Shown here piece after piece: positions 1-8,734 of a stretch of 64,000 bases of DNA. The notes below the pieces were generated by a model, which saw only the letters and a list, made by a program, of their open reading frames with translations, searched no databases and was not told where the DNA came from. This DNA is from Pantoea cypripedii (lineage in GTDB: Bacteria; Pseudomonadota; Gammaproteobacteria; Enterobacterales; Enterobacteriaceae). Positions within the stretch are counted from its first letter, which is position 1; every line of letters starts with the position of its first letter. The stretch covers positions 609,351 through 673,350 of the forward strand of contig NZ_CP024769.1 in the NCBI RefSeq assembly GCF_011395035.1, in the 5' to 3' direction. The position numbers and the translations under genes were made by a program.

Positions 1-133
1 CATAAAGTAAAAAACATAAAACTCTAAACAAATCCCGCAATTGTTTCGCCGCCCCTCGCTTCCTATAACTAACCGTCGGAACCAGGGAGGGTGTCATTGA
101 CCCTTAGCGATTCAAAGACAGGCGGGAATCTTT

Positions 134-1507
134 ATGCAAGCAAGCTTAACGATTAAAGAGAAAATCAGTTATGGACTGGGTGACATGGCCAGCCATATCG
201 CCATCGATAACGTCATTATTTTCCTCACTTTTTATTACACCGATGTGGTGGGTCTGCCTGCGGTATTTGTCGGCACCCTGTTCCTGCTGGCGCGTGTTGC
301 CGACGCAGTGATCGATCCGGCAATGGGCATGGTGGCCGACCGCACCCGTTCACGCTGGGGTAAATTCCGCCCCTGGTTGCTGATGCTCGCCGTGCCTTTT
401 GGCGTCAGTTGCATGTTGATCTATGCCGTGCCGGAAAGCCTGTCGCTCAGCGGCAAAATGGTTTACGCCGCCGTCACCTATAGCCTGATGATGCTGATGT
501 ATACCGCGATCAATATCCCCTATTGTTCCATGGGCGCGATTATCACTGCCGATGATACGCAGCGTATTTCATTGCAGTCGTGGCGCTTTTTTCTCGCGAC
601 CCTGGGTGGGGCGATGTCGACCTTTCTGATGATTCCGCTGGCCACCTGGCTGGGTGGCGGTAATAAGCTGGAGGGTTACTTTGCCGCGATGTCGATTATG
701 GCGACGCTGGCGACACTGATGTTTTTTGTCTGTTTTCTCAATACCCGTGAGCGTGTCAATGCTCCCGCCAGCCATGGCCATTTTCTCGCCGACCTGCGTG
801 ACCTGCTGCGTAACGATCAATGGCGCGTCGTGGCGCTACTGGTGTTCTGCAACATCTCCTTCGGTGTGGTGCGTCTGGGCGCCATGATGTACTACGTGAC
901 CTATTTTCTCGGCAATGCCAGCCTGTTTATGTGGTTGCTGGCCGCACATATTGTCGGGAAAAGCGTCGGCAGCGTGCTGGCAAAATTGCTTACGCGGCGC
1001 TTGAGCAAAATCACCGCCTTTACCCTCAGCGCCATCGTGTGTGGCGTGCTGAGTATCAGCATCGTATTTCTCCCTGCCACCCTGGTATTACTGGTCGGTA
1101 TGACGTTTATCGTCTCAAGTTTCTACCAGGTCACCACCACCCTGATGTGGGTGATGATGTCTGACGTGGTGGATTATGGCGAATATCGTCAGGGGAAACG
1201 TATGGATGGCACCGTGTTCTCCACCTTACTGGCGGTACTGAAAATGGGGATGGCCATCAGCGGTGCCATTGTCGGCTGGACCCTGGGCTTGAGCGGGTAT
1301 GTCGCTCAGGCCGCACATCAGCAATCCTCCGCGATGATCGCCATTGTCGCATTATTTTCCGTTATCCCCGGCCTGCTGGCCTTACTTAGCGCGCTGGCGA
1401 TGCGCGGCTACAAACTGAATGATGCCGTTATGCGCAGCATCAACCAGAACAAAGTGTCGACACAACCCGCCACAACCGTCGCTGGCGTTTTACAACCACA
1501 GGAGTAG
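134..1507 (+). CDS. GPH-family sugar:cation symporter (YicJ-like)
   Basis: 457-residue polytopic membrane protein of the glycoside-pentoside-hexuronide:cation symporter family, expected to import a glycoside together with a cation through the inner membrane. The family hallmark DRTRSRWGKFRPW is present near residues 69-81, after the second or third membrane segment, and hydrophobic stretches are consistent with about 12 helices. The stop is followed after two bases by the GH31 glycosidase gene, so the two form an operon. The same transporter/glycosidase pairing is known from yicJ-yicI of E. coli, which suggests an alpha-xyloside or related oligosaccharide as substrate. The substrate itself is inferred only from the neighbour. 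Confidence 0.88.
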   Translation: MQASLTIKEKISYGLGDMASHIAIDNVIIFLTFYYTDVVGLPAVFVGTLFLLARVADAVIDPAMGMVADRTRSRWGKFRPWLLMLAVPFGVSCMLIYAVPESLSLSGKMVYAAVTYSLMMLMYTAINIPYCSMGAIITADDTQRISLQSWRFFLATLGGAMSTFLMIPLATWLGGGNKLEGYFAAMSIMATLATLMFFVCFLNTRERVNAPASHGHFLADLRDLLRNDQWRVVALLVFCNISFGVVRLGAMMYYVTYFLGNASLFMWLLAAHIVGKSVGSVLAKLLTRRLSKITAFTLSAIVCGVLSISIVFLPATLVLLVGMTFIVSSFYQVTTTLMWVMMSDVVDYGEYRQGKRMDGTVFSTLLAVLKMGMAISGAIVGWTLGLSGYVAQAAHQQSSAMIAIVALFSVIPGLLALLSALAMRGYKLNDAVMRSINQNKVSTQPATTVAGVLQPQE

Positions 1508-1509
1508 TC

Positions 1510-3540
1510 ATGAGCGAATTACGCGCCGAATCCCAGCGTATTGTCTGGACATTTGATCGTCAGACGTTGGTTATTGAACCCTGGGGCGCAAACAGCCTGC
1601 GAGTACGCGCCACCTGCCAGCCTGATCTGATCGACAGTGACTGGGCGCTGTTACCCGCCCAACCTTGCGAGGTGGAAATCCAGCGCCAACCAGAATCACT
1701 CAGCCTGCGCAATGGTAACATCACTGCCACCCTGAACATTCGCGGCCAGCTGGCTTTCTATAACCAGCATGGGGAACTGCTGCTGGAAGAATTCTGGCGG
1801 CAACGCAGCACCGTCGGCATCGGCGCGACCGAGAAAAGCCAGGATAAATACATCAGCGCCCTGAAACTGGATGGCCGCAGCTTTCGCCCGATTCCCGGCG
1901 GCAAATATCAGCTGAGCGTGCGTTTCGAAGCGCGCGCGGAAGAAAAAATCTACGGTATGGGGCAATACCAGCAGGATTGTCTCGACCTGAAAGGCTGCAC
2001 ACTGGAACTGGCACAACGTAACTCCCAGGCGAGCGTCCCTTTTATGGTTTCCAGCCTCGGTTATGGCCTGCTGTGGCACAACCCGGCGATTGGTGAAGTG
2101 ACTTTTGGTAAGAACGGCACGCGCTGGCAGGCTGAGGTGACCGACCAGATGGATTACTGGATCACGGCAGGTGATACCCCGGCAGCCATTGTCCGTCAAT
2201 ATGGTCGAGCCACGGGCACTGCCCCGCTGATGCCAGGCTTTGCCACCGGTTTCTGGCAATGCAAATTACGCTACCGTACCCAACAGGAAGTGCTGGAGGT
2301 GGCCCGCGAATACCGTCGATTACAGCTGCCGCTCTCGGTCATCGTTATCGACTTTTTCCACTGGCCGAATCAGGGCACCTGGTGCTTTGATGCCCGCGAC
2401 TGGCCGGACCCGCGCGCCATGGTGCAGGAACTGAAGGAGATGGGCATTGAAACCATGGTGTCGGTGTGGCCAACGGTAGACAGTCGCAGCGATAACTATC
2501 GGCTGATGAAGTCAAAAGGTCTGCTGGTTAACAGTGAGCGTGGCGTGTCGGTAAACCTTGATTTTATGGGCAATACCACCTTCTTCGATGCGACCCACCC
2601 CGCTGCGCGTGAGTTTGTCTGGCAGGAGGTGAAACGTAATTACTATGACCACGGCATCCGCACCTTCTGGCTGGATGAGGCGGAACCCGAGTATCGCGCC
2701 TACGATTTTGATAATTATCGCTACCATCTTGGCCCGGTGCAGGAAGTGGGCAATATCTACCCACAGCTGTTTGCCCGCGGATTTTATGAAGGGCTGCAAC
2801 AACAGGGTGAAACGGAGATCGTCAATCTGGTGCGTTGCGCCTGGGCGGGCAGCCAGCGTTATGGGGTGCTGGCCTGGTCCGGTGATGTCCACTCCTCATT
2901 CCATGCGCTGCGTAACCAGTTCACCGCCGGATTGAATATGGCGATGGCCGGGATTCCGTGGTGGACCACCGATATCGGCGGTTTTCAGGGCGGCAATATT
3001 CACGACCCGGCGTTTCATGAGCTATTGATTCGCTGGTTCCAGTGGGCGGTGTTCTGCCCGGTCATGCGTTTGCATGGTTATCGTGAGCCGCAGATTGAAC
3101 CGGCAGAAGCCTGGCGCGATGGCATCGCGCAATGTAACAGCGGCTCGCCGAATGAGGTGTGGAGCTATGGCGAAGAGAATTTCACCCTGATGAAAAGTTG
3201 CCTGCTGCAACGCGAGCGTCTGCGCCCCTATATCGATCAGTTGATGCGGGAAGCGCATGAGCTGGGCGATCCGGTGATGCGTCCGTTGTTCTATCACTAT
3301 CCGCAGCAAGCGGAGAGCTGGCAGGTGGAAGATCAGTATCTGCTGGGAAAAGACTTGCTGGTCGCGCCGGTGTTGCACGCCGGACAGCGTGAACGGGACG
3401 TCTGGTTGCCTGCCGGTGAACAATGGATTGCACGCGATGGTCAGCGTTATCAGGGTGGACAGCGTATCAGCGTCGCCGCACCGCTTAGTGCTATACCGGT
3501 ATTCCTGCGCGAGGGAGGGTGCGCTGATGTACTGATCTAA
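1510..3540 (+). CDS. GH31 alpha-glycosidase (alpha-xylosidase/alpha-glucosidase)
   Basis: 676-residue glycoside hydrolase family 31 enzyme without a signal peptide, so presumably cytoplasmic. An N-terminal beta-sandwich is followed by the TIM barrel. The likely nucleophile is D389 in FWLDEAEPE and the likely acid/base D459 in WSGDV; GH31 enzymes use two aspartates in a retaining mechanism. It is shorter than YicI (about 770 residues), and the nucleophile motif differs from the KTDFGE form of classical alpha-xylosidases, so the exact linkage cleaved is uncertain. A Shine-Dalgarno sequence (CAGGAG) overlaps the end of the upstream symporter gene, showing translational linkage to the uptake gene. 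Confidence 0.87.
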   Translation: MSELRAESQRIVWTFDRQTLVIEPWGANSLRVRATCQPDLIDSDWALLPAQPCEVEIQRQPESLSLRNGNITATLNIRGQLAFYNQHGELLLEEFWRQRSTVGIGATEKSQDKYISALKLDGRSFRPIPGGKYQLSVRFEARAEEKIYGMGQYQQDCLDLKGCTLELAQRNSQASVPFMVSSLGYGLLWHNPAIGEVTFGKNGTRWQAEVTDQMDYWITAGDTPAAIVRQYGRATGTAPLMPGFATGFWQCKLRYRTQQEVLEVAREYRRLQLPLSVIVIDFFHWPNQGTWCFDARDWPDPRAMVQELKEMGIETMVSVWPTVDSRSDNYRLMKSKGLLVNSERGVSVNLDFMGNTTFFDATHPAAREFVWQEVKRNYYDHGIRTFWLDEAEPEYRAYDFDNYRYHLGPVQEVGNIYPQLFARGFYEGLQQQGETEIVNLVRCAWAGSQRYGVLAWSGDVHSSFHALRNQFTAGLNMAMAGIPWWTTDIGGFQGGNIHDPAFHELLIRWFQWAVFCPVMRLHGYREPQIEPAEAWRDGIAQCNSGSPNEVWSYGEENFTLMKSCLLQRERLRPYIDQLMREAHELGDPVMRPLFYHYPQQAESWQVEDQYLLGKDLLVAPVLHAGQRERDVWLPAGEQWIARDGQRYQGGQRISVAAPLSAIPVFLREGGCADVLI

Positions 3541-3549
3541 GCCACACTT

Positions 3550-3621
3550 GTAGCGGCGCAATTTATTGCGCGGGTTTTTCCCGCAACGCACGAAGAATTG
3601 CGCGATAAATCGCGCCGCTAC
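3550..3621. repeat. Dispersed palindromic repeat, copy 1 (type A)
   Basis: The outer arms GTAGCGGCGC and GCGCCGCTAC are perfect reverse complements enclosing about 50 bases, with further internal complementarity (GCGCGGG...CCCGC). Closely related copies lie at 47023-47094, and the right half recurs at 63699-63721. It sits between convergent genes, typical of REP/BIME-like extragenic palindromes. Confidence 0.85.
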
Positions 3622-3640
3622 GAAAACGTGCGGTTATTGG

Positions 3641-3696
3641 CCTGGTCGGCATGAATGCCGACCCTACGTCTGTAGGGTGCGAATTTATTCGCACCG
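3641..3696. repeat. Dispersed palindromic repeat, copy 1 (type B)
   Basis: Three consecutive small palindromes: GGTCGGCATGAATGCCGACC (3644-3663), CCCTAC-GTCT-GTAGGG (3662-3677) and TGCGAATTTATTCGCA (3678-3693). A near-identical copy lies at 12479-12555, also in a convergent intergenic space. It directly follows the type A repeat, so the two types appear to travel as a mosaic. Possible role as a 3' mRNA structure for both flanking operons. Confidence 0.85.
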
Positions 3697-3727
3697 GGGA
3701 TTGACGCTCAAGACGGTAGCTACAGTG

Positions 3728-4612
3728 TTACGGCTTTTTCATTAGTCGCGCCAGTACGGCACGCCAGCTGAATGGCACCAGGTCCTGATATTGCAGCTGA
3801 TGTGTTTTGAGCTGTGCCGGTAACGCCGCCTGAACCTGACAAATGGCCTGGCTGAGCGGCGCGTCCAGCCCCACATCCTGCAACGTCTTCACCACCTCCT
3901 GCATCTCTTCCGCCCGCCTGACGCCGTGCTCTGCGACCCGGCTGATAAGATAATCGGGTAGCGCATCATTCCAGCCCAGCGAGGGAAAGCTGGCATGCAG
4001 CGAATTCAGCACCGCCTCCTCAACCCCATAACGTTGAGCGGCAGCCAGACATTCGGTAGTCAGCGCCTCCAGACCTTTGATCATCACGCTGCGGCACATT
4101 TTGATCGCTGAAACCGTACCAATCTCCTCGCTGGCGGCGCGCGCCTGACAGCCAAGCCCGGCTAACAATGCCGCTGCACTGCTGGCCTGGCTGCCGCCGA
4201 TTAATAACGGCGTGCCCAGTCGTTTGGGCGGCACCGGGGCCATGACAGCCACATCCAGATAGCCTCCCTCGCCCTGGGCCACCGCCTGCGCCGCCGCCCG
4301 TTTGGTGTCAGGCGCGACTGAATTGAAATCCAGTAACACTTGTCCCTGCCTGAGGAGCGGTGCGACCTGCTGCGCAACCTGCAAGGCATTCCCGGCTGTC
4401 ACCAGAGAGAGCACCAGCGTGGCACCTTCCAGTGCCAGCGCCAGGCTGGGCGCGGCACGTACCCGCCACTGCCCCGCCAAATCTTTAAGTTGATCTGCCT
4501 CGCCACTGAGGAATTTTTTATCCCAGACCGTCACCTGCGCACCCTGCGCCGCCAGGTCCTGGGCGTAAATCCGTCCGGCCTCACCAAAACCAATGATGGC
4601 GATATTAGTCAT
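3728..4612 (-). CDS. NAD(P)-binding oxidoreductase, DUF1932/6PGDH-like
   Basis: 294-residue protein with an N-terminal Rossmann motif (GFGEAGRIYAQDL, residues 8-20) and a C-terminal helical domain of the DUF1932 type, resembling 6-phosphogluconate or beta-hydroxyacid dehydrogenases. It is the last gene of the galB-galC-galD operon, and its start overlaps the galD stop by 8 bases with a good Shine-Dalgarno. Known gallate pathways (GalA, GalB, GalC, GalD) do not need this dehydrogenase, so its reaction is unassigned. Context suggests it acts on a side product or a related aromatic ring-cleavage intermediate; that is inference. Confidence 0.82.
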   Translation of the reverse strand: MTNIAIIGFGEAGRIYAQDLAAQGAQVTVWDKKFLSGEADQLKDLAGQWRVRAAPSLALALEGATLVLSLVTAGNALQVAQQVAPLLRQGQVLLDFNSVAPDTKRAAAQAVAQGEGGYLDVAVMAPVPPKRLGTPLLIGGSQASSAAALLAGLGCQARAASEEIGTVSAIKMCRSVMIKGLEALTTECLAAAQRYGVEEAVLNSLHASFPSLGWNDALPDYLISRVAEHGVRRAEEMQEVVKTLQDVGLDAPLSQAICQVQAALPAQLKTHQLQYQDLVPFSWRAVLARLMKKP

Positions 4613-5696
4613 TTGTCTCTCCCTGCCACAGTGAACCCGGTACCGCTACCGCTCCGATAAACAACAACCGTGCGGTGCGTATCAGGCCACTCCGGGTAAT
4701 ATTCCCTGCACTGTCACGCTGCAACATCACGCTGAACTCCCCGCTCGGATGTTCAACCGCCAGACGCTGATCCGCACCGGGATGCAGTTGCGCTATCCCT
4801 TCCGTCACCGAACCGGGAATCAGGCAGGCAGTCGCCACGCTGACCGCGCCCAGCACGCCGATGGAGGCATGGCAGCGATGCGGAATAAAAGTGCGGGTCG
4901 AAAGCGTCCCGCCCAGGGTCGGTTCCGCAATCAGAGTCATTTTGGGCACGGTACGTTGCGCGACATCGCCCAGATTCATACGCGGCCCGGCCTGTAAACG
5001 GATTGATTCCAGTCGCGCTTTCAACTCATCATCATTATCGAGCTGTTCACGGCTCTCCAGCCCGGTACGCCCGAGATCGGCAGCGCGCAGCAAGACCACC
5101 GGCATCCCGTTATCGATGCAGGTCACCGCCACGCCATCAAACTGGTCTCTTGCCTGCCCGGTGGGCAGCAATGCGCCGCAGCTGGAACCGGCGATATCGG
5201 CAAAGTTCAGGACCTGCTGGGCCGCGTAACCGGGCACTCCATCGATGCGCGTATCCCCTTCATACTCCACCACGCCATCGGGCGTTGGCAGTTGCGCCTC
5301 GGCGATTTGCCCGGTATTGACCATAAAGATACGTACCCGGGTCTGCGGGCCTTGTACCGCCACCATCCCTTTTTCGATAGCAAAAGGCGCGACCGCGGCC
5401 AGAATGTTGCCGCAGTTCTGGCCGTAATCGACCAGTGCTTTGTCCACATTCACCTGCGCAAACAGATAATCCACATCCGCATCAGGGCGGGTCGAGGGGG
5501 AGATGATCGCCACTTTGCTGGTCAGCGGGTCGGCCCCGCCGATGCCGTCGATTTGCCGTGCATCGGGCGATCCCATCACCGCCAGCAGCACCCGATCGCG
5601 CAACGCGGGATTGGCGGGCAGATCCTGCGCCAGAAAACAGGCAGCCTTTGAGGTGCCACCACGCATCAGTACACAGGGGATGAGCGTCTGTTTCAT
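4605..5696 (-). CDS. galD: 4-oxalomesaconate tautomerase (PrpF family)
   Basis: 363-residue PrpF-family isomerase. Signature segments are RGGTSKAACF near the N terminus and IDGIGGADPLTSK around residues 50-62. In Pseudomonas putida, GalD converts the keto form of 4-oxalomesaconate, the product of gallate ring cleavage, into the enol form used by the hydratase; length and gene company agree with that role. An ATG two bases after the galC stop is taken as start, although an in-frame TTG at 5702 is possible. The paralogous PrpF acts on methylaconitate, but the neighbouring aldolase, PIG-L hydratase and distant galA favour galD. Confidence 0.85.
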   Translation of the reverse strand: MKQTLIPCVLMRGGTSKAACFLAQDLPANPALRDRVLLAVMGSPDARQIDGIGGADPLTSKVAIISPSTRPDADVDYLFAQVNVDKALVDYGQNCGNILAAVAPFAIEKGMVAVQGPQTRVRIFMVNTGQIAEAQLPTPDGVVEYEGDTRIDGVPGYAAQQVLNFADIAGSSCGALLPTGQARDQFDGVAVTCIDNGMPVVLLRAADLGRTGLESREQLDNDDELKARLESIRLQAGPRMNLGDVAQRTVPKMTLIAEPTLGGTLSTRTFIPHRCHASIGVLGAVSVATACLIPGSVTEGIAQLHPGADQRLAVEHPSGEFSVMLQRDSAGNITRSGLIRTARLLFIGAVAVPGSLWQGETND

Positions 5697-5698
5697 CG

Positions 5699-6415
5699 TC
5701 AAAGGCTCTTCAGTTCTGCCAGCGAATCGACGTAACGCAATCCTTTCGCGGCCAGTTTTTGTCGCATCTGGTAAATATCCAGCCCCAGTTCTCCCGCCGC
5801 CAGACGCTGGCGTTTACTCTCTTCGATCTCCACCCGCTGCGCTGCCGCCTGCGCCACCGTCCTGACGTCTGCACGCGGTACAATCACCACGCCATCATCA
5901 TCCGCCACCACCAGATCACCTGGGTTGACTAACTGACCCGCGCAAATCACCGGCACATTCACCGAACCCAGCGTCTCTTTCACCGTACCCTGCGCGTACA
6001 CCGCCCGTGACCACACCGGAAAATGCATCTCACGCAGCGTCTGGCTATCGCGAATGCCGATATCGCCCACCAGCGCCACCACACCGCGCGCCTGTAACGA
6101 GGTGGCCAGCAAATCTCCAAAGAAGCCGTCATGGCAATCTGAAGTCGGGGCCACCAGCAATACATCTCCTGGCTGGCATTGTTCCACCGCAACATGGAAC
6201 ATCCAGTTATCGCCGGGGGTAACCAGCACCGTCACGGCGCTGCCTGCGATGGCCGTGCCTTGCTGCACCGGGCGAATACGTGCATCGAGTAATCCCTGAC
6301 GCTGCTGCGCCTCATGTACCGTCGCCACCCCAAAAGTGGCAAACTGCGCCACCAGCTCCGGTTCTGCTCGCTCGATATTACGCACCACCACGCCTTTCTG
6401 GTTCACATGGCTCAT
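5699..6415 (-). CDS. galC: 4-carboxy-4-hydroxy-2-oxoadipate aldolase (RraA/HMG aldolase family)
   Basis: 238-residue RraA-fold class II aldolase, expected to cleave 4-carboxy-4-hydroxy-2-oxoadipate to pyruvate and oxaloacetate, the last step of gallate and protocatechuate 4,5-cleavage. The metal/substrate segment GDIGIRDSQT and the C-terminal VADDDGVVIVP typical of this family are present. The ATG at 6415 overlaps the galB stop (ATGA) and begins MSHVNQKGVVVRN, like family members. A longer reading frame upstream runs inside galB and is not credible. Family members can also act on HMG, but the operon supports galC. Confidence 0.87.
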   Translation of the reverse strand: MSHVNQKGVVVRNIERAEPELVAQFATFGVATVHEAQQRQGLLDARIRPVQQGTAIAGSAVTVLVTPGDNWMFHVAVEQCQPGDVLLVAPTSDCHDGFFGDLLATSLQARGVVALVGDIGIRDSQTLREMHFPVWSRAVYAQGTVKETLGSVNVPVICAGQLVNPGDLVVADDDGVVIVPRADVRTVAQAAAQRVEIEESKRQRLAAGELGLDIYQMRQKLAAKGLRYVDSLAELKSL

Positions 6416-7149
6416 GACAGGTCCTCCGTCACGCGCGGGAACAGACTTTGATAGCCTTCGCCGTGGCTGATAACACGCGATGAGGTGATACCCACATTGC
6501 GTTTCGCCTGCACACCGCGCTGTAAAGCGACACGCGTGTAGTATTCCCACAGATGTTCCTGACCCGCCATGCACTGAATCGCCGCGTATTTCTTTTCCCA
6601 TACCGAAGTGATATCCAGCAGGACATCAGGTTTCCAGTTGCATTGTTCCGGTTGGTGCGGCTCGAAGCAGTACACCGGCGGCGCACCGATGATCGGCTCG
6701 CCCGGACGATAGCCTTCGGCCTGGGCGATGATGCGCGCTTCCTGGGTAAGATTGGCAGCCAGCGGATGATCGTAGTTGTAGGGATCAGCAACAGAATGGG
6801 TCAGGACAAAATGCGGCTGTATCCTGCGGAACACGTCAGCCAGACGAAAAAGTGTTTCTTTATCGGCACGCAGCGGGTAATCACCGAGGTCGAAAAACTC
6901 AATCGACGCACCGAGAATCTCCGCCGCTGACTGTGCTTCGCTGCGGCGATTCGCTTTGACAATCTCTTCGGTCATATTGCCTTTGCGCCACAGTTTGGCG
7001 GACTCGCCCCGTTCACCGAATGACAGGCAAACCACATGGACGTCATAGCCGCGCTCGGCATGTAAGGCGATAGCGCCACCCGCGCGCCAGACAAAATCGG
7101 CAGAATGGGCACTGACAACGAGGGCACTTTTTTTAGCGGTGTTTTCCAT
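6412..7149 (-). CDS. galB: 4-oxalomesaconate hydratase (PIG-L/LmbE family)
   Basis: 245-residue member of the zinc-dependent PIG-L/LmbE family. The metal motif appears as AHSADFVWRAGGA (H-x2-D, residues about 15-27), and a second histidine lies in DHPLAANL. In P. putida, GalB of this family hydrates the enol form of 4-oxalomesaconate and is not a deacetylase; pairing with galC and galD supports the same role here. It is the first gene of the minus-strand gal operon, divergent from the LysR regulator at 7286. An AGGAAAG Shine-Dalgarno precedes the ATG. Confidence 0.85.
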   Translation of the reverse strand: MENTAKKSALVVSAHSADFVWRAGGAIALHAERGYDVHVVCLSFGERGESAKLWRKGNMTEEIVKANRRSEAQSAAEILGASIEFFDLGDYPLRADKETLFRLADVFRRIQPHFVLTHSVADPYNYDHPLAANLTQEARIIAQAEGYRPGEPIIGAPPVYCFEPHQPEQCNWKPDVLLDITSVWEKKYAAIQCMAGQEHLWEYYTRVALQRGVQAKRNVGITSSRVISHGEGYQSLFPRVTEDLS

Positions 7150-7206
7150 CTTTCTTTCCTGCTGTTGCGGTTTTTTTCATCCTGACATGCCACTTACTGG
7201 CCGGAT

Positions 7207-7219
7207 AATGCCTTTCATT
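7207..7219. promoter_or_regulatory. Possible LysR-type operator between galB and galR
   Basis: Short inverted repeat AATG-CCTTT-CATT in the divergent galB/galR promoter region. LysR proteins commonly bind interrupted dyads of this size between divergent genes. No matching copy was found upstream of galT, so this is a weak suggestion. Confidence 0.25.
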
Positions 7220-7285
7220 GCGCGAGCTATGATTTTTATTTATGTTGTGATTTCGATCGCCAGAGCAACCAGGGAAATGTCCGCA

Positions 7286-8509
7286 ATGAAAGCCGAAGAT
7301 AATGATATTAAAATCATGCAACTACGCGCCTTCTGTATGATTGCGGAACGCGGTACGGTATCGGAAGCTGCGGAGAAATTATTTCGCACGCAATCGGCGA
7401 TCACCCGATCCATTCGTGATCTTGAGCACACTTTAGCTACGCCGTTGTTTGAACGTCACGCCAGCGGCATGTTGTTGACCGAAATGGGGAAATGCGTGCT
7501 GCCGCGTGCACAGCGCGCCATCAACGAGTTGCAACAAATCCCGGCGACCCTGAGTCGACTCAAACAACGCGATCATCACCGTGAAGAGGCCGAGCCAATC
7601 TGGTTATTTAACGTTCGTCGCCTGCAAGTCTTCCTGCGGTTGTATCGCCTGCACCATACGCAAAGCGTGGCTAACTCACTCGGTATCAGTCAGCCTGCGG
7701 TCAGTGCCGCGTTAAAAGTGCTGGAGAAAGGTGCCGGAATTTCCCTGTTCCAGCGCACACCAAAAGGAATGATGCCCTCCGCAGCCGCGCGGGAAATGTC
7801 ACCCTTTATTAGCCGCGCCCTGAATGAGATTCGTCATATTCCGGAGGATCTGGCAGCCGCGACCGGTATTTTCCGTGGCACGGTGCATGTGGGCGCGCTG
7901 CCGTTATGCCGCAGCACCCTGCTGCCGCTGGCGATTACCCAATTGGTGGCAATCCATCCCGGCATCAAAATCGTCACCAATGAAAGTGCTTTCGACGCGT
8001 TGGTCACCGAACTGCGTGCCGGAGATATTGATTTTATCCTCGGGGCATTGCGTCAGGATGAGAACGTACTGGATATTCAAAATCAGGTGCTGTTTGCCGA
8101 ATCGCTGGTGTTGCTGGTGCGACCGCAACATCCGCTGGCCGGACGCCAGCTCAGCGCGTCGGATTTAACCCATGTGCAGTGGATTTTACCTCGCGTGAAC
8201 TCGCCCGCTCGTCACCTGCTGGATGCCGCTTTCCAGGCGTTGGGGATGAACGCCCCCGCCCCCATCGTTGAAAGCGGTGATCTCGCCATTGTGCGTGGGT
8301 TGTTGCTGAATTCTGATATGGTTGCGGCGGTTTCATCCCATCAACTGGAGTACGAACTGACCGCAGGCATCCTGCGCCCGTTACAGTTTGCCTTACCTGA
8401 TACACGACGCGAGATTGGCTTGACCCTGCGTCAGGGCGCGTTACATGCACCCGCTGCCGAAGCACTGATCCGCTGCATCAGTGACATCGCGACTCAGCAG
8501 ATTGAGTAA
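7286..8509 (+). CDS. LysR-family regulator with two N-terminal HTH domains (GalR-like)
   Basis: About 407 residues, roughly 100 longer than a usual LysR protein. Two separate winged-helix domains are visible: one near residues 8-65 (LRAFCMIAERGTVSEAAEKL...SAITRSIRDLE) and one near 105-165 (LQVFLRLYRLHHTQSVANSL...QPAVSAALKVLE). A normal periplasmic-binding-like effector domain follows (from about residue 190). It is divergent from the gal operon, so it probably controls gallate genes. The ATG at 7286 has AGGGA ten bases upstream; an ATG at 7277 has that sequence too close. The further upstream extension looks non-coding. Confidence 0.85.
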   Translation: MKAEDNDIKIMQLRAFCMIAERGTVSEAAEKLFRTQSAITRSIRDLEHTLATPLFERHASGMLLTEMGKCVLPRAQRAINELQQIPATLSRLKQRDHHREEAEPIWLFNVRRLQVFLRLYRLHHTQSVANSLGISQPAVSAALKVLEKGAGISLFQRTPKGMMPSAAAREMSPFISRALNEIRHIPEDLAAATGIFRGTVHVGALPLCRSTLLPLAITQLVAIHPGIKIVTNESAFDALVTELRAGDIDFILGALRQDENVLDIQNQVLFAESLVLLVRPQHPLAGRQLSASDLTHVQWILPRVNSPARHLLDAAFQALGMNAPAPIVESGDLAIVRGLLLNSDMVAAVSSHQLEYELTAGILRPLQFALPDTRREIGLTLRQGALHAPAAEALIRCISDIATQQIE

Positions 8510-8617
8510 ATAAAACTTAACTAAACACCCATCTGAACCTCGTTCATTCCCCTCTTTTTGAACAAAAAATGCATTTTCTCCCCCGCTGACTGGCTCTCTC
8601 GGCGAAAGCCCCTACAT

Positions 8618-8638
8618 TTAACATTTGTACAATGTTAA
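8618..8638. promoter_or_regulatory. Palindromic operator candidate upstream of GMC dehydrogenase operon
   Basis: TTAACATT-TGTAC-AATGTTAA is a 21-base perfect inverted repeat with a central TTGTACAA palindrome, about 100 bases before the first dehydrogenase subunit. GntR-type repressors often bind sites with a GTAC-like core, but no regulator gene of that family is in the window. Confidence 0.5.
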
Positions 8639-8734
8639 TCACACATAAACACAACACGCAGAGTCTGTGGCGGTATTTTTGAATCCAGAAACACCTTTGT
8701 AGCAAATTTGTTCAACTTACAATTAGGAAGCAAA

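Noticed and set aside
1696..2259. 187-codon minus-strand frame opposite the GH31 gene
   Set aside because: Fully antisense to a conserved glycosidase, with no ribosome site.
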